Source of the DNA: Candidatus Zixiibacteriota bacterium
GTDB taxonomy: Bacteria; Zixibacteria; MSB-5A5; SM1-73
Assembly: GCA_023127875.1 (NCBI GenBank)
Contig: JAGMFA010000004.1
Span: forward strand, 1-30,841
Direction of reading: 5' to 3'
DNA: 30,841 bases
In this document: piece after piece, positions 1 through 9,122 of the stretch
Numbering within the stretch: the first letter of the stretch is position 1
Layout of the letters: each line of letters opens with the position of its first letter
The notes under the pieces: model-generated
The model's input: the letters and a program-made list of their open reading frames with translations, nothing else
What the model was told of the DNA's origin: nothing
Databases searched by the model: none
Translations under genes and position numbers: made by a program

Positions 1-247
1 CAGTTATCATTTGCGAAAGTTTTTCCTGATCGGTGGAGTGTAGAGCTTTCATCTCGGAAAGAGCGTTCACCATCTCCAATATGCAGTTTAAATGAGAGTC
101 AAATTCCTGTTTGACTAAAGCAGGCATTTCCGAAGGTGCATTTTCTCCGGTGATACCTTGAACGCTGGCAAAAATGGTGGGTAGTGGGCGAAGCAGTTGA
201 AACGGTACTACCGATGCCCTCAACGTGAACATAATCGGCTGAAACAT
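1..247 (-). CDS. Hypothetical protein, partial at left edge
   Basis: An open frame of 82 codons runs off the left edge without a stop. It starts at an ATG (247-245) preceded by GGAGAAAGAA, a good ribosome binding site. The visible N-terminus begins MFQPIMFTLRASVVPFQLL and continues into a mildly helical, Met-, Glu- and Leu-rich stretch. I do not recognise a family and see no clear signal peptide. It is transcribed divergently from the LysR-type gene at 541, the usual layout for a target of such a regulator; that link is inference from position only. Confidence 0.55.
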   Translation of the reverse strand, partial: MFQPIMFTLRASVVPFQLLRPLPTIFASVQGITGENAPSEMPALVKQEFDSHLNCILEMVNALSEMKALHSTDQEKLSQMIT

Positions 248-393
248 TTCTTTCTCCTTTCTTTTTATCTTCTTATACCAGAACCCTACTTAAGTTAGAT
301 TCTAAAACCACACGCTTGAAATAAAACCACCTTTTCCTCTAAAGCTTACCTTTTCCTAACCTTGAATTTTTGCTCTTGTATACAAAATATCGG

Positions 394-422
394 TTGACAC
401 ACATGAATCAAAATACTATTTT
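394..422 (+). promoter_or_regulatory. Candidate sigma70 promoter for the LysR gene
   Basis: A perfect TTGACA (394-399) is followed after 17 bases by TATTTT (417-422), a two-mismatch -10 box. It faces the LysR gene and would give a leader of roughly 110 bases. The surrounding 300-base divergent spacer is AT-rich, with an imperfect palindrome around 416-427 where an autoregulator could bind. Seen by motif only; no transcription evidence. Confidence 0.45.
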
Positions 423-540
423 AATAGAAAACCGTATAAGTATTCATATATGATCCGAACTTTTCATATCTCGAGGCGCAACCCAAAAGTGCTGAGCTAT
501 GCTAAAAAGGATTTGAATCGCTAGAATTTTCGGAGGCAAT

Positions 541-1449
541 ATGGAATTACAAACGTTACGCGGCTTTTACTGGGCGGGGGTGCATGGCAGTTTTTCCAAA
601 GCCGGAAAAGTGCTGAATATCGGGCAATCGGCGGTGAGTCATCAGGTGAAGGCTCTGGAGGAGGAGCTACGGGTCAAATTGTATGAAAGGGTGGGGCGGG
701 GCATCACCCTAACTCCTGCCGGTAAAATCCTTTTGGCTTATGTGGACATTATTTTGCAAACTCTGGACAACATTGAGATTCATTTCGCAGAGCTGTCCGG
801 CTCTCCTGAAGGCACAGTCACCATGGCTGCTTATCGTGGAATAATGCAATACAAACTGCCCCAGATCGTCCAGGCCTTTAAAAAACATAATCCGGAGATC
901 CGACTAGTGATTTTGAACAAACCTCTGGACACGGAGATTTTGGATATAGTCTCTGCTGGAAATGCAGATTTTGGTATCACCTCCTCTTGGAACAATTTTA
1001 TGGATCTTTCTTTTTATGAAGTGTGGTCCTACGATATGTTTCTGTGTGTGCCAAGCAACCATCGGTTGGCAGGGCGACTTAAAGTGAGCCTAAAAGAGAT
1101 CGGGCGGGAACCTTTGATATTATATGAGCAGGAGAACTCCATCCGCAAAAGGACAGAAAGCGTGTTCAAAGAAAACAACCTGGCTTATAACATCGTAATC
1201 GAGACCAGCGGTGCCACGGTGATTCAGGAATATGTGAAGATCGGACAAGGGATCTCTATAGTTTCCGGGCTGGTAACCGAAGCTACCGAAGATACTTCAC
1301 TTTCATACATTCCGGTTACCGAGCATTTTGGAAAGTTGGGATATGGTGTGGTCTTAAAGAAGCGCAAGTATCTTTCTCTTCCGGTGAGAAAGTTTTTGCA
1401 GGAGGTAGGACTGGGAGGAGTTTTATCTGCTCAAAACTGGGTGATATGA
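541..1449 (+). CDS. LysR-type transcriptional regulator
   Basis: A 302-residue one-component DNA-binding regulator of usual LysR length. Residues 1-60 carry the winged helix-turn-helix (FSKAGKVLNIGQSAVSHQVK then LEEELRVKLYER), followed by a linker helix and a two-lobed periplasmic-binding-like effector domain from about residue 90 (EGTVTMAAYRG onward). The start is an ATG with GGAGG seven bases upstream. The effector is not predictable from sequence. The divergent gene at the left edge is the obvious candidate target. Family assignment is firm; regulon is unknown. Confidence 0.92.
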   Translation: MELQTLRGFYWAGVHGSFSKAGKVLNIGQSAVSHQVKALEEELRVKLYERVGRGITLTPAGKILLAYVDIILQTLDNIEIHFAELSGSPEGTVTMAAYRGIMQYKLPQIVQAFKKHNPEIRLVILNKPLDTEILDIVSAGNADFGITSSWNNFMDLSFYEVWSYDMFLCVPSNHRLAGRLKVSLKEIGREPLILYEQENSIRKRTESVFKENNLAYNIVIETSGATVIQEYVKIGQGISIVSGLVTEATEDTSLSYIPVTEHFGKLGYGVVLKKRKYLSLPVRKFLQEVGLGGVLSAQNWVI

Positions 1450-1682
1450 TGATTTGATAGGTTTCTACAGTAACTGAATCTATAGGGACCGTTTAAAAAC
1501 ACTTTTGGCAGGGCTGAATGCCCTTCAGGGTGTCCTTCGATCCCGAAGATCTCAGGATCGAGGGAAATCCCTTCAGGGTGAACCCTGCCCTCTGGGTGAT
1601 AGCTCATAGTCCGCCATAGGGGCGGGAATTTATCCCGCCCCACACTTTAACTTTTTCAACACGCCCCCTATAATCTCTTTCT
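1450..1682. repeat. Gene-free spacer with palindromic repeats
   Basis: No gene is supported here. The spacer holds two copies of the CCCTTCAGGGTG unit (around 1528 and 1569); the 20-mer at 1566-1585 recurs identically at 30787-30806. It also holds a perfect 9-bp-arm hairpin, GGGGCGGGA / TCCCGCCCC, at 1619-1641. A 70-codon minus-strand frame across it is simply the repeat read as protein. The hairpin could stop transcription between the convergent LysR and response regulator genes, but there is no clear U-tract. Confidence 0.6.
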
Positions 1683-3128
1683 TTATTTTTCCCGATGCAC
1701 ATACCCTTTAATCAGATGGGTAAGGCGATACTGATTTATTTTATTATACATGGTGGCTTTGGAAATCCCTAAAGCCTTGCTCGCAGATTCAACCAGTCCA
1801 CGGCTGGATTTGAGCGCATTCATTATGGCCACCTTCTCGATCTGATTCATATCTGCATCTTTAAACACAGGGCAATCTTCAGCCGGGCTCTCTTTTGCAC
1901 ATATCTCATGAGGAGAGAAAGAGGTTTTCTCCGTCACGTTTTTTGTTTCCAGGAGGTCTTTTAAAGTAATCAATCTATCTGCTTTTTTCACCGCAGATTC
2001 AATCAGATTTTCCATCTCCCTAATGTTCCCTTCCCATTCCTTTTTGTTTAGATAATCTAAAGCTTCTCGGGTTATCCCGGCTATTTCCTTGCCTGCCAAT
2101 TCGGATTTCTCTTGGATGAAGTAGTCGATCAGAAGTGGTAAATCTTCCATTCTTTCTTTTAATGGCGGAAGCTTGATCTCTAACACCTTCAACCGGTAAT
2201 ACAAATCGGAGCGAAAATCCCCCTTCTCGATCGTTGCTTCAATATCTCTGTTAGTGGCCGAGATTATGCGGACATCCACCTCAATCGGCTTGGATGCTCC
2301 CAAAGGGTCCACCTTTTTCTCCTCGATCACCTTCAAAAGCTTAGCTTGAAGATTTTTTGAAAGCTCGCCTATCTCATTTAAAAATATGGTGCCAGTATTT
2401 GCTATCTCAAACTTACCTGCTCTTCTCTCTTTCGCATCCGTATACACTCCCTTTTCATGCCCGAAAAGTTCGACCTCCAGAAGAGTGGATGGAATAGCGG
2501 CACAGTTCACCGAAACGAATGGATTTGCGGATCTTCCGCTATGGAGGTGGATGATCTTGGCAACCAAGTCTTTGCCGGTTCCAGTGTCACCTTGAAGCAA
2601 CAGCGTGGAGTCTGAATTCAGAGCAGTTTCCATCTGCAGAAAGAGCTTGATCATAACCTGGCTTTTCCCGATCAAACCCCACTGATTATATTTCTCAACC
2701 AGCTCCCTGCGAGTGTTTCTCTCCCACTGAACTGCCCTTTGCATTTTCAGCTTTAAAAACAGATAGTCCTTCTGCAAAGCATCCCATTCCACGTAATCAA
2801 AAGCTCCCAGGTGCAAAGCCGAGGACATCGAATCATAATCCGCGTGAGCAGTGACCATAATCACCGGAATATTGTTATCCAGCTTTTTGATCGCTGAAAG
2901 AATTCTCAATCCCTCATTATCCGCATCTTCCACCGGACCCAAAAGCTCAGATTTGCCAATTTTAGTAAAGCTTTTATCCAGAAGGATTAGATTGTAAACT
3001 TTTTTCTTCAGTTCTGTGGAAAGATTCACCCCGCTTTTGATGTGGTCATATTCGAACCCATTGGAGATAAACTGATGGCAGTAGTTGGTGATGTCGATCC
3101 CGTCGTCTATGATTAAGACTTTGATCAT
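1683..3128 (-). CDS. Sigma54-type response regulator with altered ATPase and GAFTGA motifs
   Basis: An NtrC-like regulator of 481 residues: receiver 1-125 (acidic pair D8/D9, phospho-acceptor D51, T93), AAA+ domain about 150-385, Fis-type helix-turn-helix about 440-470 (GLVESASKALGISKATMYNK). The start chosen is ATG 3128 with AGAGG upstream, because MIKVLIIDDG is the normal receiver beginning; an upstream extension of 44 codons is repeat-like. Walker A is intact (GDTGTGKD, 180-187) and the arginine-finger region FRSDLYYRL is kept. Odd points: the sigma54-contact loop GAFTGA reads GVYTDA (227-232), Walker B DE reads NE (N251-E252), and the receiver lacks the conserved Lys near 114. It may not activate sigma54 promoters normally. 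No partner kinase is adjacent. Confidence 0.9.
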   Translation of the reverse strand: MIKVLIIDDGIDITNYCHQFISNGFEYDHIKSGVNLSTELKKKVYNLILLDKSFTKIGKSELLGPVEDADNEGLRILSAIKKLDNNIPVIMVTAHADYDSMSSALHLGAFDYVEWDALQKDYLFLKLKMQRAVQWERNTRRELVEKYNQWGLIGKSQVMIKLFLQMETALNSDSTLLLQGDTGTGKDLVAKIIHLHSGRSANPFVSVNCAAIPSTLLEVELFGHEKGVYTDAKERRAGKFEIANTGTIFLNEIGELSKNLQAKLLKVIEEKKVDPLGASKPIEVDVRIISATNRDIEATIEKGDFRSDLYYRLKVLEIKLPPLKERMEDLPLLIDYFIQEKSELAGKEIAGITREALDYLNKKEWEGNIREMENLIESAVKKADRLITLKDLLETKNVTEKTSFSPHEICAKESPAEDCPVFKDADMNQIEKVAIMNALKSSRGLVESASKALGISKATMYNKINQYRLTHLIKGYVHREK

Positions 3129-3221
3129 GGGAGACCTCTTTGACTCTAAGATATCAGAATTTATAGTCGAGTCAAGCCTTAAAACACGCAAGATGGCCTC
3201 CTTTCCTGTATTTTGAATCCG

Positions 3222-3253
3222 AAGCCGCTCTCTCTTTCCTGAAAGAGCGGCTT
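3222..3253. repeat. Inverted repeat hairpin
   Basis: Arms AAGCCGCTCT (3222-3231) and AGAGCGGCTT (3244-3253) are perfect complements. It lies between the response regulator and the small secreted protein, both on minus. There is no T-run on the minus-strand exit side, so it is a dispersed hairpin or weak terminator rather than a clear rho-independent one. Confidence 0.5.
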
Positions 3254-3365
3254 TTCCCATGGGTGAACCCTTTCACTTTGGGATAACTCAGCCATCCTCC
3301 ACCATCTTCCTCTGTGCGGAAGGGGTGAACACAAAGGTCCGCCCCTCCCATCGACAATGAAAAAC

Positions 3366-3728
3366 TCACCTATGTACTGTTACGCGTTCCTTAAATCCGA
3401 ATAATCTAACTTGCTTCACAACTTTCCTAGAAAAGGGTCCTCCGCATATGATAATTGACGGTTTCGTACTACTAAATACAACATTCTTATTAAAAACAAA
3501 AACCTGTTCACCGTCGTATTCATATTTTGAATTTCCTGTAAATCCTCTTTTTGTTATATAGCGATTCAGACTTCTATCACGATCCCAAACCCAAGCCTTT
3601 ACAGTAACATAATGCCCATTTACAGGCCCATTATCATCTACTACCGTTACAGTCAGTATGGCTCCTGCCGTTGCCACACAGGGACTAAGAAGAAGTAAAA
3701 ACATTATTGCGAATTTTATAAACTTCAT
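3366..3728 (-). CDS. Small secreted protein of unknown function
   Basis: A 120-residue protein with a clear signal peptide (MKFIKFAIMFLLLLSPCVATA, cleavage near residue 21-22). The mature part begins with a beta-rich stretch (ILTVTVVDDNGPVNGHYVTV) resembling an Ig-like or carboxypeptidase-regulatory fold, and ends in a basic tail. The start is ATG with AAGGAGTG upstream. It lies downstream of the large C11 protein on the same strand, separated by a hairpin. I recognise no family; export is well supported, function is not. Confidence 0.7.
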   Translation of the reverse strand: MKFIKFAIMFLLLLSPCVATAGAILTVTVVDDNGPVNGHYVTVKAWVWDRDRSLNRYITKRGFTGNSKYEYDGEQVFVFNKNVVFSSTKPSIIICGGPFSRKVVKQVRLFGFKERVTVHR

Positions 3729-3782
3729 TTTAACACTCCTTTCTTCGGGTATATAAGATTTACTGTCTACTCCCTGGCGGCG

Positions 3783-3804
3783 GAGCGGACTTAAAGGTCC
3801 GCTC
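3783..3804. repeat. Palindrome between C11 gene and secreted protein
   Basis: Arms GAGCGGAC and GTCCGCTC flank a TTAAAG loop, extended outward by GGCG/CGCC pairing. It sits 19 bases beyond the stop of the sorting-domain piece. There is no U-tract. The inner AAAGGTCCGC recurs near 3334, so it belongs to a dispersed repeat. Confidence 0.5.
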
Positions 3805-3822
3805 GCGCCGCATGTCTCCCCT

Positions 3823-4845
3823 CTACTTCATCAAAATCATCTTCTTGGCTTCAGTAAAATCTCCCGCCTTGATCCGATAGAAGTAGATTCCTGATGCTAC
3901 CTTGTTTCCATCCTCATCTGTGCCATCCCAGTGAACGGTTTTGTGCCCTGCAGCTTGAAATTCATCTACCAAGGTTTTGATCTTTTGCCCCAGTACGTTG
4001 TAGACGGATAGAGTGACCTCCGCATCTTTAGGCAGTGCATATCTGATTTCACAATCCGGATTGAAGGGATTGGGATAATTCTGGCTCAAGGAAAGGTTCA
4101 TGGGCAAATTCGGGGTGGAGGAAACTGAACCCACAGCCTTTAAATTCACCATAGCATAAGATTCATTCCCAAATGTTCCCTTTCCTCTGGTGTAATCAGC
4201 TGTGAGATCAATTTCTCTGTTCTCGCTTTTATCCCAGAGCTTAAATACTATATTCTCTCCGGGTCTATATCCATCGATTTCTTCTGTCTGGGGATCATCC
4301 TGCCAAGCTGCCAAACCCATTCTTTCACCTTGCCATCCAGCGGCTCCAACACATAATCCCTGAGCGGTAAAAACTCCAATCTCGTCTCCACTCCCTATTT
4401 CAAATCCCTGAATTGAACTGATGACAATGCTGTAACTTTCTCCGGTTTTTCCTAAATAACCGAAGTGAGTGGCATTGGCGAATCCCGGAAAATTGTTTCT
4501 CTTGGCAAATGGGGGTGGGCAAGGCGGACAACTGGTGGGATATACCAACGTATCAGGACTAGAAAGATGAGCCTTATAACCTTCGTTGTATTCCATACAC
4601 TCTATCCAACAGCCAACACCAGGAATACAGAACTCTCCATCATCGTTTTTCACAATATCTAGGTTATTCCAGATCGACACTAAAGCAGTTTCAGGCTCCA
4701 GTGGACACTCCGGAAAATAAGCAATACAGTTCCAACCACCAGGCAAGGGAATCGGGGTATCTGGGGGAACCTTGGAACCACGAACCTGAATTGTGCAGGC
4801 ATCGCGGCCATGTGAAGCTTGTACATCTCCAAAACATTCCAGCAA
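3823..4845 (-). CDS. C-terminal piece of the C11 secreted protein with type IX-type sorting domain
   Basis: This frame continues the large C11 gene after a one-base shift; the meaningful part starts at about 4803 (DACTIQVRG...). It carries a GWN/PG module (GGWNCIAYFPE...GYKAHL) that repeats one in the upstream frame, then a beta-sandwich module (ESYSIVISS...DEIGVFTAQGLCVGAAGW) also duplicated upstream, then an FlgD-like/type A sorting domain (SQNYPNPFNPDCEIRYALP ... GIYFYRIKAG ... KKMILMK). The sorting tail marks a protein exported by a type IX-like route in FCB bacteria. The nominal N-terminus (MLECFGDVQASHG) is out of register with the domain and is probably not a real start. Joined to the upstream piece, the product is 1766 residues. 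Confidence 0.75.
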   Translation of the reverse strand: MLECFGDVQASHGRDACTIQVRGSKVPPDTPIPLPGGWNCIAYFPECPLEPETALVSIWNNLDIVKNDDGEFCIPGVGCWIECMEYNEGYKAHLSSPDTLVYPTSCPPCPPPFAKRNNFPGFANATHFGYLGKTGESYSIVISSIQGFEIGSGDEIGVFTAQGLCVGAAGWQGERMGLAAWQDDPQTEEIDGYRPGENIVFKLWDKSENREIDLTADYTRGKGTFGNESYAMVNLKAVGSVSSTPNLPMNLSLSQNYPNPFNPDCEIRYALPKDAEVTLSVYNVLGQKIKTLVDEFQAAGHKTVHWDGTDEDGNKVASGIYFYRIKAGDFTEAKKMILMK

Positions 4846-7800
4846 TCAATCCAACAGCCTACTCCAGGAATACAGAAGGAACCATCACAGGCTATTATTA
4901 TACCCAGATCATCCCAACAATCCGCAAAGAGGCTTTCCATTTCACATGGATCGGGATCAATGTTCGTGGAGACCCACTGCCAACCAGAATGCAAAGGCAA
5001 TTCATATATACAGGGGGCTTCTAACCAAAGCTGAGAAAAAAGGTCCCATTCAAAGGTCCCATCTTCTGCACCTTTGAAATCAGACAAGGCGCACTCCTCC
5101 CTATCCTGATTCTTGCTCCACACCCTGAAATACATGGTGTCGCCAGCAGTATAGCCGTCCTTCTGAGGAGTCAAAGGATCGTCCTTCCAAGCAATCAAAG
5201 GAAGAGGAGGGCTATCGGGATAATATACCGAGGCGCCCACGCATAACAATCCGCCTCCGGTATCATCAAATACGCCGATCTCGTCACATTTCTCCAATTC
5301 CAACGCATCCAAAAAAGCTGAATCTATCACGATGCTGTAACTGTCTCCAGTGCTGGCCGGGACGACAAAATGAACAGGGTCTTCGCAGGGTTGGGTATCT
5401 TCGATGGTTATATCCATATTAGTCGTCTCTGTGATGTCACCATCTGTGAACGACGCTGTAATCTGACATTCCTCGTTCTGAGTAACCTCGCCTGTCGTGA
5501 ATAGTCCACAAGCGTCAATGTCTCCACCGGCGCAACCATCACCCCATATTACATTGCAGGGATCCACGGTTTCTTGACCTCCGTCAGTGTAATATGCCAG
5601 ACACTGATACTGCACAGAGGAGTTCTCAGACACGGTTTGAGGACCCTCTATTCCTATATGGTCCAGTGCGACTATGGCGAAGTAATTGTTGCTGCGATCC
5701 CACGGATCCCCGTTCACCGCGCTCACCTTCACGTAACAGAGAGTTGATGGAGTATTTGGAATCGGAGTCCAGAGATACTCACTTTGGTTCGCTATTTCTT
5801 CCTCAATCGTTATCCAGTTCGCACCACCGTTGGTAGAGTACTCAATAGCCACGTTGCCGACACTCCCTTCGGGCAGGGTACTCCACTCGATTCGGTAACT
5901 CCTGCTTACATAAAGCCTGATTCCTGGATCATTTGGCCGAAGAACCATTATGCTTGCCGATGTGAAGTCGCCGTCGCTCATGTCACACGGTGATCCGTCG
6001 GCTTCACAAACCCTAATGCGACAGTTCGTGGATAGGGTTAGGTTGGATATACACCAGTCGTATGATCCAGTGTTCGGAGCCGACTCCACAATTGGCGGAT
6101 CAATCCAGCTATTCCCCCCGTCTGTCGACAGATCAATTCTGACGTCACCCACTGCTCCCATACTTGTCGTCCAAGTTATTTCATAACACTCGCCCGCTTT
6201 TAGGATTTCGCCGCCATCGGGAAATTGGATCGTGATTACCTGTTCAGGTATTGTGAAATTCCCGCTGCTCAGACCACATGGATCGCCGTCAACTTCGCAT
6301 ATGCGAATGCGACACTGCGTTGAAGGATCATCTGGAATTTGCCACGGATATGGACTGCCAGATGACCAGATATCTACGATGGGTTTCCATGTCACACCGA
6401 TGTCCGTCGAGTAATCGATTTGGTAAACTCCCATGAATGGATCTGACCACACTATATTGTGGGTGCTACCGATCTGCCATATGTCACCCTCTGCAGGCTC
6501 GCTCACAACGATAACTCTGCCAGAAATAAATTCATTCCACATAGTGCTCTCACTAACAGGCAAATTTTCATAGGTGTAATCGTACGAAGCGGGAGTGTAA
6601 GGGTAGTAAATCGCAATTCCCTCGGACCAGTCGTAGCTTGGACTTGTTCTATTCCAACTAACTGCATACGATACTGCATCCGTGACAGCCTCTGCCGCAT
6701 TCCGAAGTTCAGCAGGTAGCTCAGCAGCGTTGTGCAACCGGGATGCCAGTTCATATAAGTCAACATGGTGGTCGTCGCAGATGCCGTTGTCATTCACATC
6801 ATATTCATGACAATCAGATCTGAGGTCTACCCTAATGTTGCTGATCAATGTCTGGTAGGTCGCATTCTCCATTGCTGTGATAAGTTCATTAGCTAAGTTA
6901 TCAACTGCAGTTGTTAGCGTCGAAACATGATTCAGTTGCACGGAGGATTGCGTCCTCTGTCCGGACCCGTCAATTGCTGCATCCACAATTATGAGTCCAA
7001 GATCTTGCGCATTTAATGAAGGATTAGCCACAAGAACGGAGAGGAACTCATCGTATGCCCACCCATTGGCAAACTCCTTTGCTTCTGACCCAACCATGTA
7101 GTCAGCATAATCATCAGTGATGTCAAGGACCTCCCACATCTGCATCAAGCATGCATCGAAGCCGACTAAGTCGATATTGCGCTTTAGCTGGGACTGGATC
7201 TGCACTAACGCATTTTCCCAATCACCGTCTGATATGTCAATGTGTGAACCAGGATTAGGATTATCATCGTTGCAAAAGGTTTTGAACGGCTCCACAAATG
7301 TGCTTTCCTCTACTCCTTTGTACCAACCGTTACCATGGTCCCACAGTATCAAAGCATAATGCTCGGCTGGGTAGTTGCGGAAACCCCACTCGGCAAATTC
7401 GATGATCTCATGATAATCCCCCATATCGACCTCACCCAGAGGATCCAATGGGTCTCCGTCGTCGAGACGAACTGATCCGATGGTGCTGGGATCGGAGTCT
7501 TGCGTTATGTAATACATCCGAGTATCTGCGAATGGAAGGTATGTTCCATCACGTCCATCTACCTGGACAATTAGCTTTACGTCACTAGATGAGCCTATTT
7601 CTTCCATCTCGTTGAGATCCTGCATCGCAAATTGCTCTAAGGTGTTATCAGCGCACATGTACACGAGAATTGTCCACTTTGGTTTGTCTTGCAGAGCTAC
7701 TTTCAGAAAAGGCCTTTGGTTGTTCCCAACTTCGCTGGAGCTATAGGAAACGTAGTGGCCACTTGCAGGATAATCCTGAGCCCTTAAATAGAGACCGTAG

Positions 7801-9122
7801 TTGTCCTCAGTCCCGGAGTTCCAATCCCTGACGAGATCACCAATCTGGATGTAGTGTCGTTCACCCAGTTGGAAGTCGTCCGTTGCTACCGGTGCCAAGT
7901 AGCCGGGCGCATTATTACAGTTGACAGTGCATTCTCCCCAGTCGCCAGTTATTCTGCGCAATTCGACTGTGACACCCCCACCCCCCATCTGACCTGCGCA
8001 AAATAGACTAACGTCCGCGTCCAAGATGATTTTCCCAGATGGGATATCATCTATATCAAATCTTATGAGCGAAGACCGATAGTCACCAATTCGTAACGAG
8101 GTGTTTTCGCACCAATTGTCATTCTCATGTCCTGAAGCGCAGTTGATGTCAGAGTCAATCACTTTGTCAGTGCCTTCAATGGTAACCGCGGGAGCGGTGG
8201 CCTCAAAACTCACTTCAACATCCGTATCGCCAATTGTGATATCTCTGCACTGGCCATCTGAGAACCACCAGTCCTTAACGCAGCCTTCGTTATCAACGCA
8301 GACCCGGTAATCACCAGGGAGCAGACCCGTGAACTCAAAGTAGCCGTCGCCATCCGTCACAGTCGTGGTCGCGCCACCAAGTCTCACCGTGATGCTGGAC
8401 ACGCAGATACCTGGTTCAACCTCGTTTACTACCCACCCATATATCCTCTTCGGGGGTTCTGAATCATACACCACCCTCAACCTCGGATGACGATCCGGGT
8501 TCGATGCCTCGTGAGAATAGAAGTATGCCGCGCCGTCGTTCTCCTCCCAATTTGCGATACCCCCGAAGTTCACGCCGTAGTTGGGGCAAGCGGTAGGCCA
8601 GCTTCCTCCTTGATCGCGGTAATTGACCCAAGCTTGGACGATTTGCTCACAGTCGCAAGGAGGCGTGCAATTATCAGATATTATGTACCAGCCTTCATAA
8701 CCAGGGCATAGCTCCATCTCGTCGGGATAGCAAGAGAAATTGTAGAAATTCGGCTTGTTGTTCCACGTGATGGTATATTCGTCCCATGGAGTATCTCGTA
8801 CCGGATAGACTTCCAAATCCTTGCAGTAACTTCCTATATTGTTGTCGTAACAGTAGAATTCAAACTTAGCTTCTACAATCTGTGCCCCCGAAGGTATGGC
8901 GGACAAGTCAAATTGCAGGTAGCTTTCGTACATCCAGTCGTTCATGTAGCTTACTGGACCAACAGCGAAATCATATTCATGACCGAAATTCATGCCTGGG
9001 GCATTCGAGTATACCATAGCATCTTTTTCCGCCTGGCATATAACCTCGATCGGTTCGCCTCTCGATGACCCAAAAGACAAGAGCAGAATTCCCAATACTA
9101 AAATCATCTGTCTTAGTTTCAT
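4680..9122 (-). CDS. Large secreted clostripain-like (C11) cysteine peptidase, frameshifted near its C-terminus
   Basis: Signal peptide 1-22; DNRLRE/disaggregatase-type beta domain about 28-218; carboxypeptidase-regulatory-like domain about 226-308; second DNRLRE-like domain about 312-477; C11 peptidase about 481-860; three repeats of a Ser/Thr-rich Ig-like unit (about 868-957, 960-1055, 1058-1150), each with a STDxGxxW-type core; Big-like domain about 1152-1242; beta-sandwich module about 1250-1370; GW/PG module about 1375-1440. Catalytic candidates are H596 (WDHGNGW) and C658 (GFDACLM), as in clostripain. The start is ATG with AAGGAGGAGG. From about residue 1441 the frame becomes nonsense (MPAQFRFVVPRF) while the -1 frame carries the matching module and sorting domain, so one base is missing near 4800 or the ribosome shifts. 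Probable role: surface or secreted protease, Arg/Lys-type by family. Confidence 0.88.
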   Translation of the reverse strand: MKLRQMILVLGILLLSFGSSRGEPIEVICQAEKDAMVYSNAPGMNFGHEYDFAVGPVSYMNDWMYESYLQFDLSAIPSGAQIVEAKFEFYCYDNNIGSYCKDLEVYPVRDTPWDEYTITWNNKPNFYNFSCYPDEMELCPGYEGWYIISDNCTPPCDCEQIVQAWVNYRDQGGSWPTACPNYGVNFGGIANWEENDGAAYFYSHEASNPDRHPRLRVVYDSEPPKRIYGWVVNEVEPGICVSSITVRLGGATTTVTDGDGYFEFTGLLPGDYRVCVDNEGCVKDWWFSDGQCRDITIGDTDVEVSFEATAPAVTIEGTDKVIDSDINCASGHENDNWCENTSLRIGDYRSSLIRFDIDDIPSGKIILDADVSLFCAGQMGGGGVTVELRRITGDWGECTVNCNNAPGYLAPVATDDFQLGERHYIQIGDLVRDWNSGTEDNYGLYLRAQDYPASGHYVSYSSSEVGNNQRPFLKVALQDKPKWTILVYMCADNTLEQFAMQDLNEMEEIGSSSDVKLIVQVDGRDGTYLPFADTRMYYITQDSDPSTIGSVRLDDGDPLDPLGEVDMGDYHEIIEFAEWGFRNYPAEHYALILWDHGNGWYKGVEESTFVEPFKTFCNDDNPNPGSHIDISDGDWENALVQIQSQLKRNIDLVGFDACLMQMWEVLDITDDYADYMVGSEAKEFANGWAYDEFLSVLVANPSLNAQDLGLIIVDAAIDGSGQRTQSSVQLNHVSTLTTAVDNLANELITAMENATYQTLISNIRVDLRSDCHEYDVNDNGICDDHHVDLYELASRLHNAAELPAELRNAAEAVTDAVSYAVSWNRTSPSYDWSEGIAIYYPYTPASYDYTYENLPVSESTMWNEFISGRVIVVSEPAEGDIWQIGSTHNIVWSDPFMGVYQIDYSTDIGVTWKPIVDIWSSGSPYPWQIPDDPSTQCRIRICEVDGDPCGLSSGNFTIPEQVITIQFPDGGEILKAGECYEITWTTSMGAVGDVRIDLSTDGGNSWIDPPIVESAPNTGSYDWCISNLTLSTNCRIRVCEADGSPCDMSDGDFTSASIMVLRPNDPGIRLYVSRSYRIEWSTLPEGSVGNVAIEYSTNGGANWITIEEEIANQSEYLWTPIPNTPSTLCYVKVSAVNGDPWDRSNNYFAIVALDHIGIEGPQTVSENSSVQYQCLAYYTDGGQETVDPCNVIWGDGCAGGDIDACGLFTTGEVTQNEECQITASFTDGDITETTNMDITIEDTQPCEDPVHFVVPASTGDSYSIVIDSAFLDALELEKCDEIGVFDDTGGGLLCVGASVYYPDSPPLPLIAWKDDPLTPQKDGYTAGDTMYFRVWSKNQDREECALSDFKGAEDGTFEWDLFSQLWLEAPCIYELPLHSGWQWVSTNIDPDPCEMESLFADCWDDLGIIIACDGSFCIPGVGCWIDCWNVLEMYKLHMAAMPAQFRFVVPRFPQIPRFPCLVVGTVLLIFRSVHWSLKLL

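Noticed and set aside
1431..1643. 70-codon minus frame after the LysR gene
   Set aside because: Its protein (HPEGRVHPEG...) is only the translation of CCCTTCAGGG repeats.
3129..3260. 44-codon N-terminal extension of the response regulator
   Set aside because: MIKVLIIDDG is the normal receiver start with its own AGAGG; the extension reads through a hairpin repeat.
4680..4845. Programmed -1 frameshift at a slippery heptamer in the C11 gene
   Set aside because: No X XXY YYZ motif in the right frame near 4800; a single-base deletion or sequence error is simpler.
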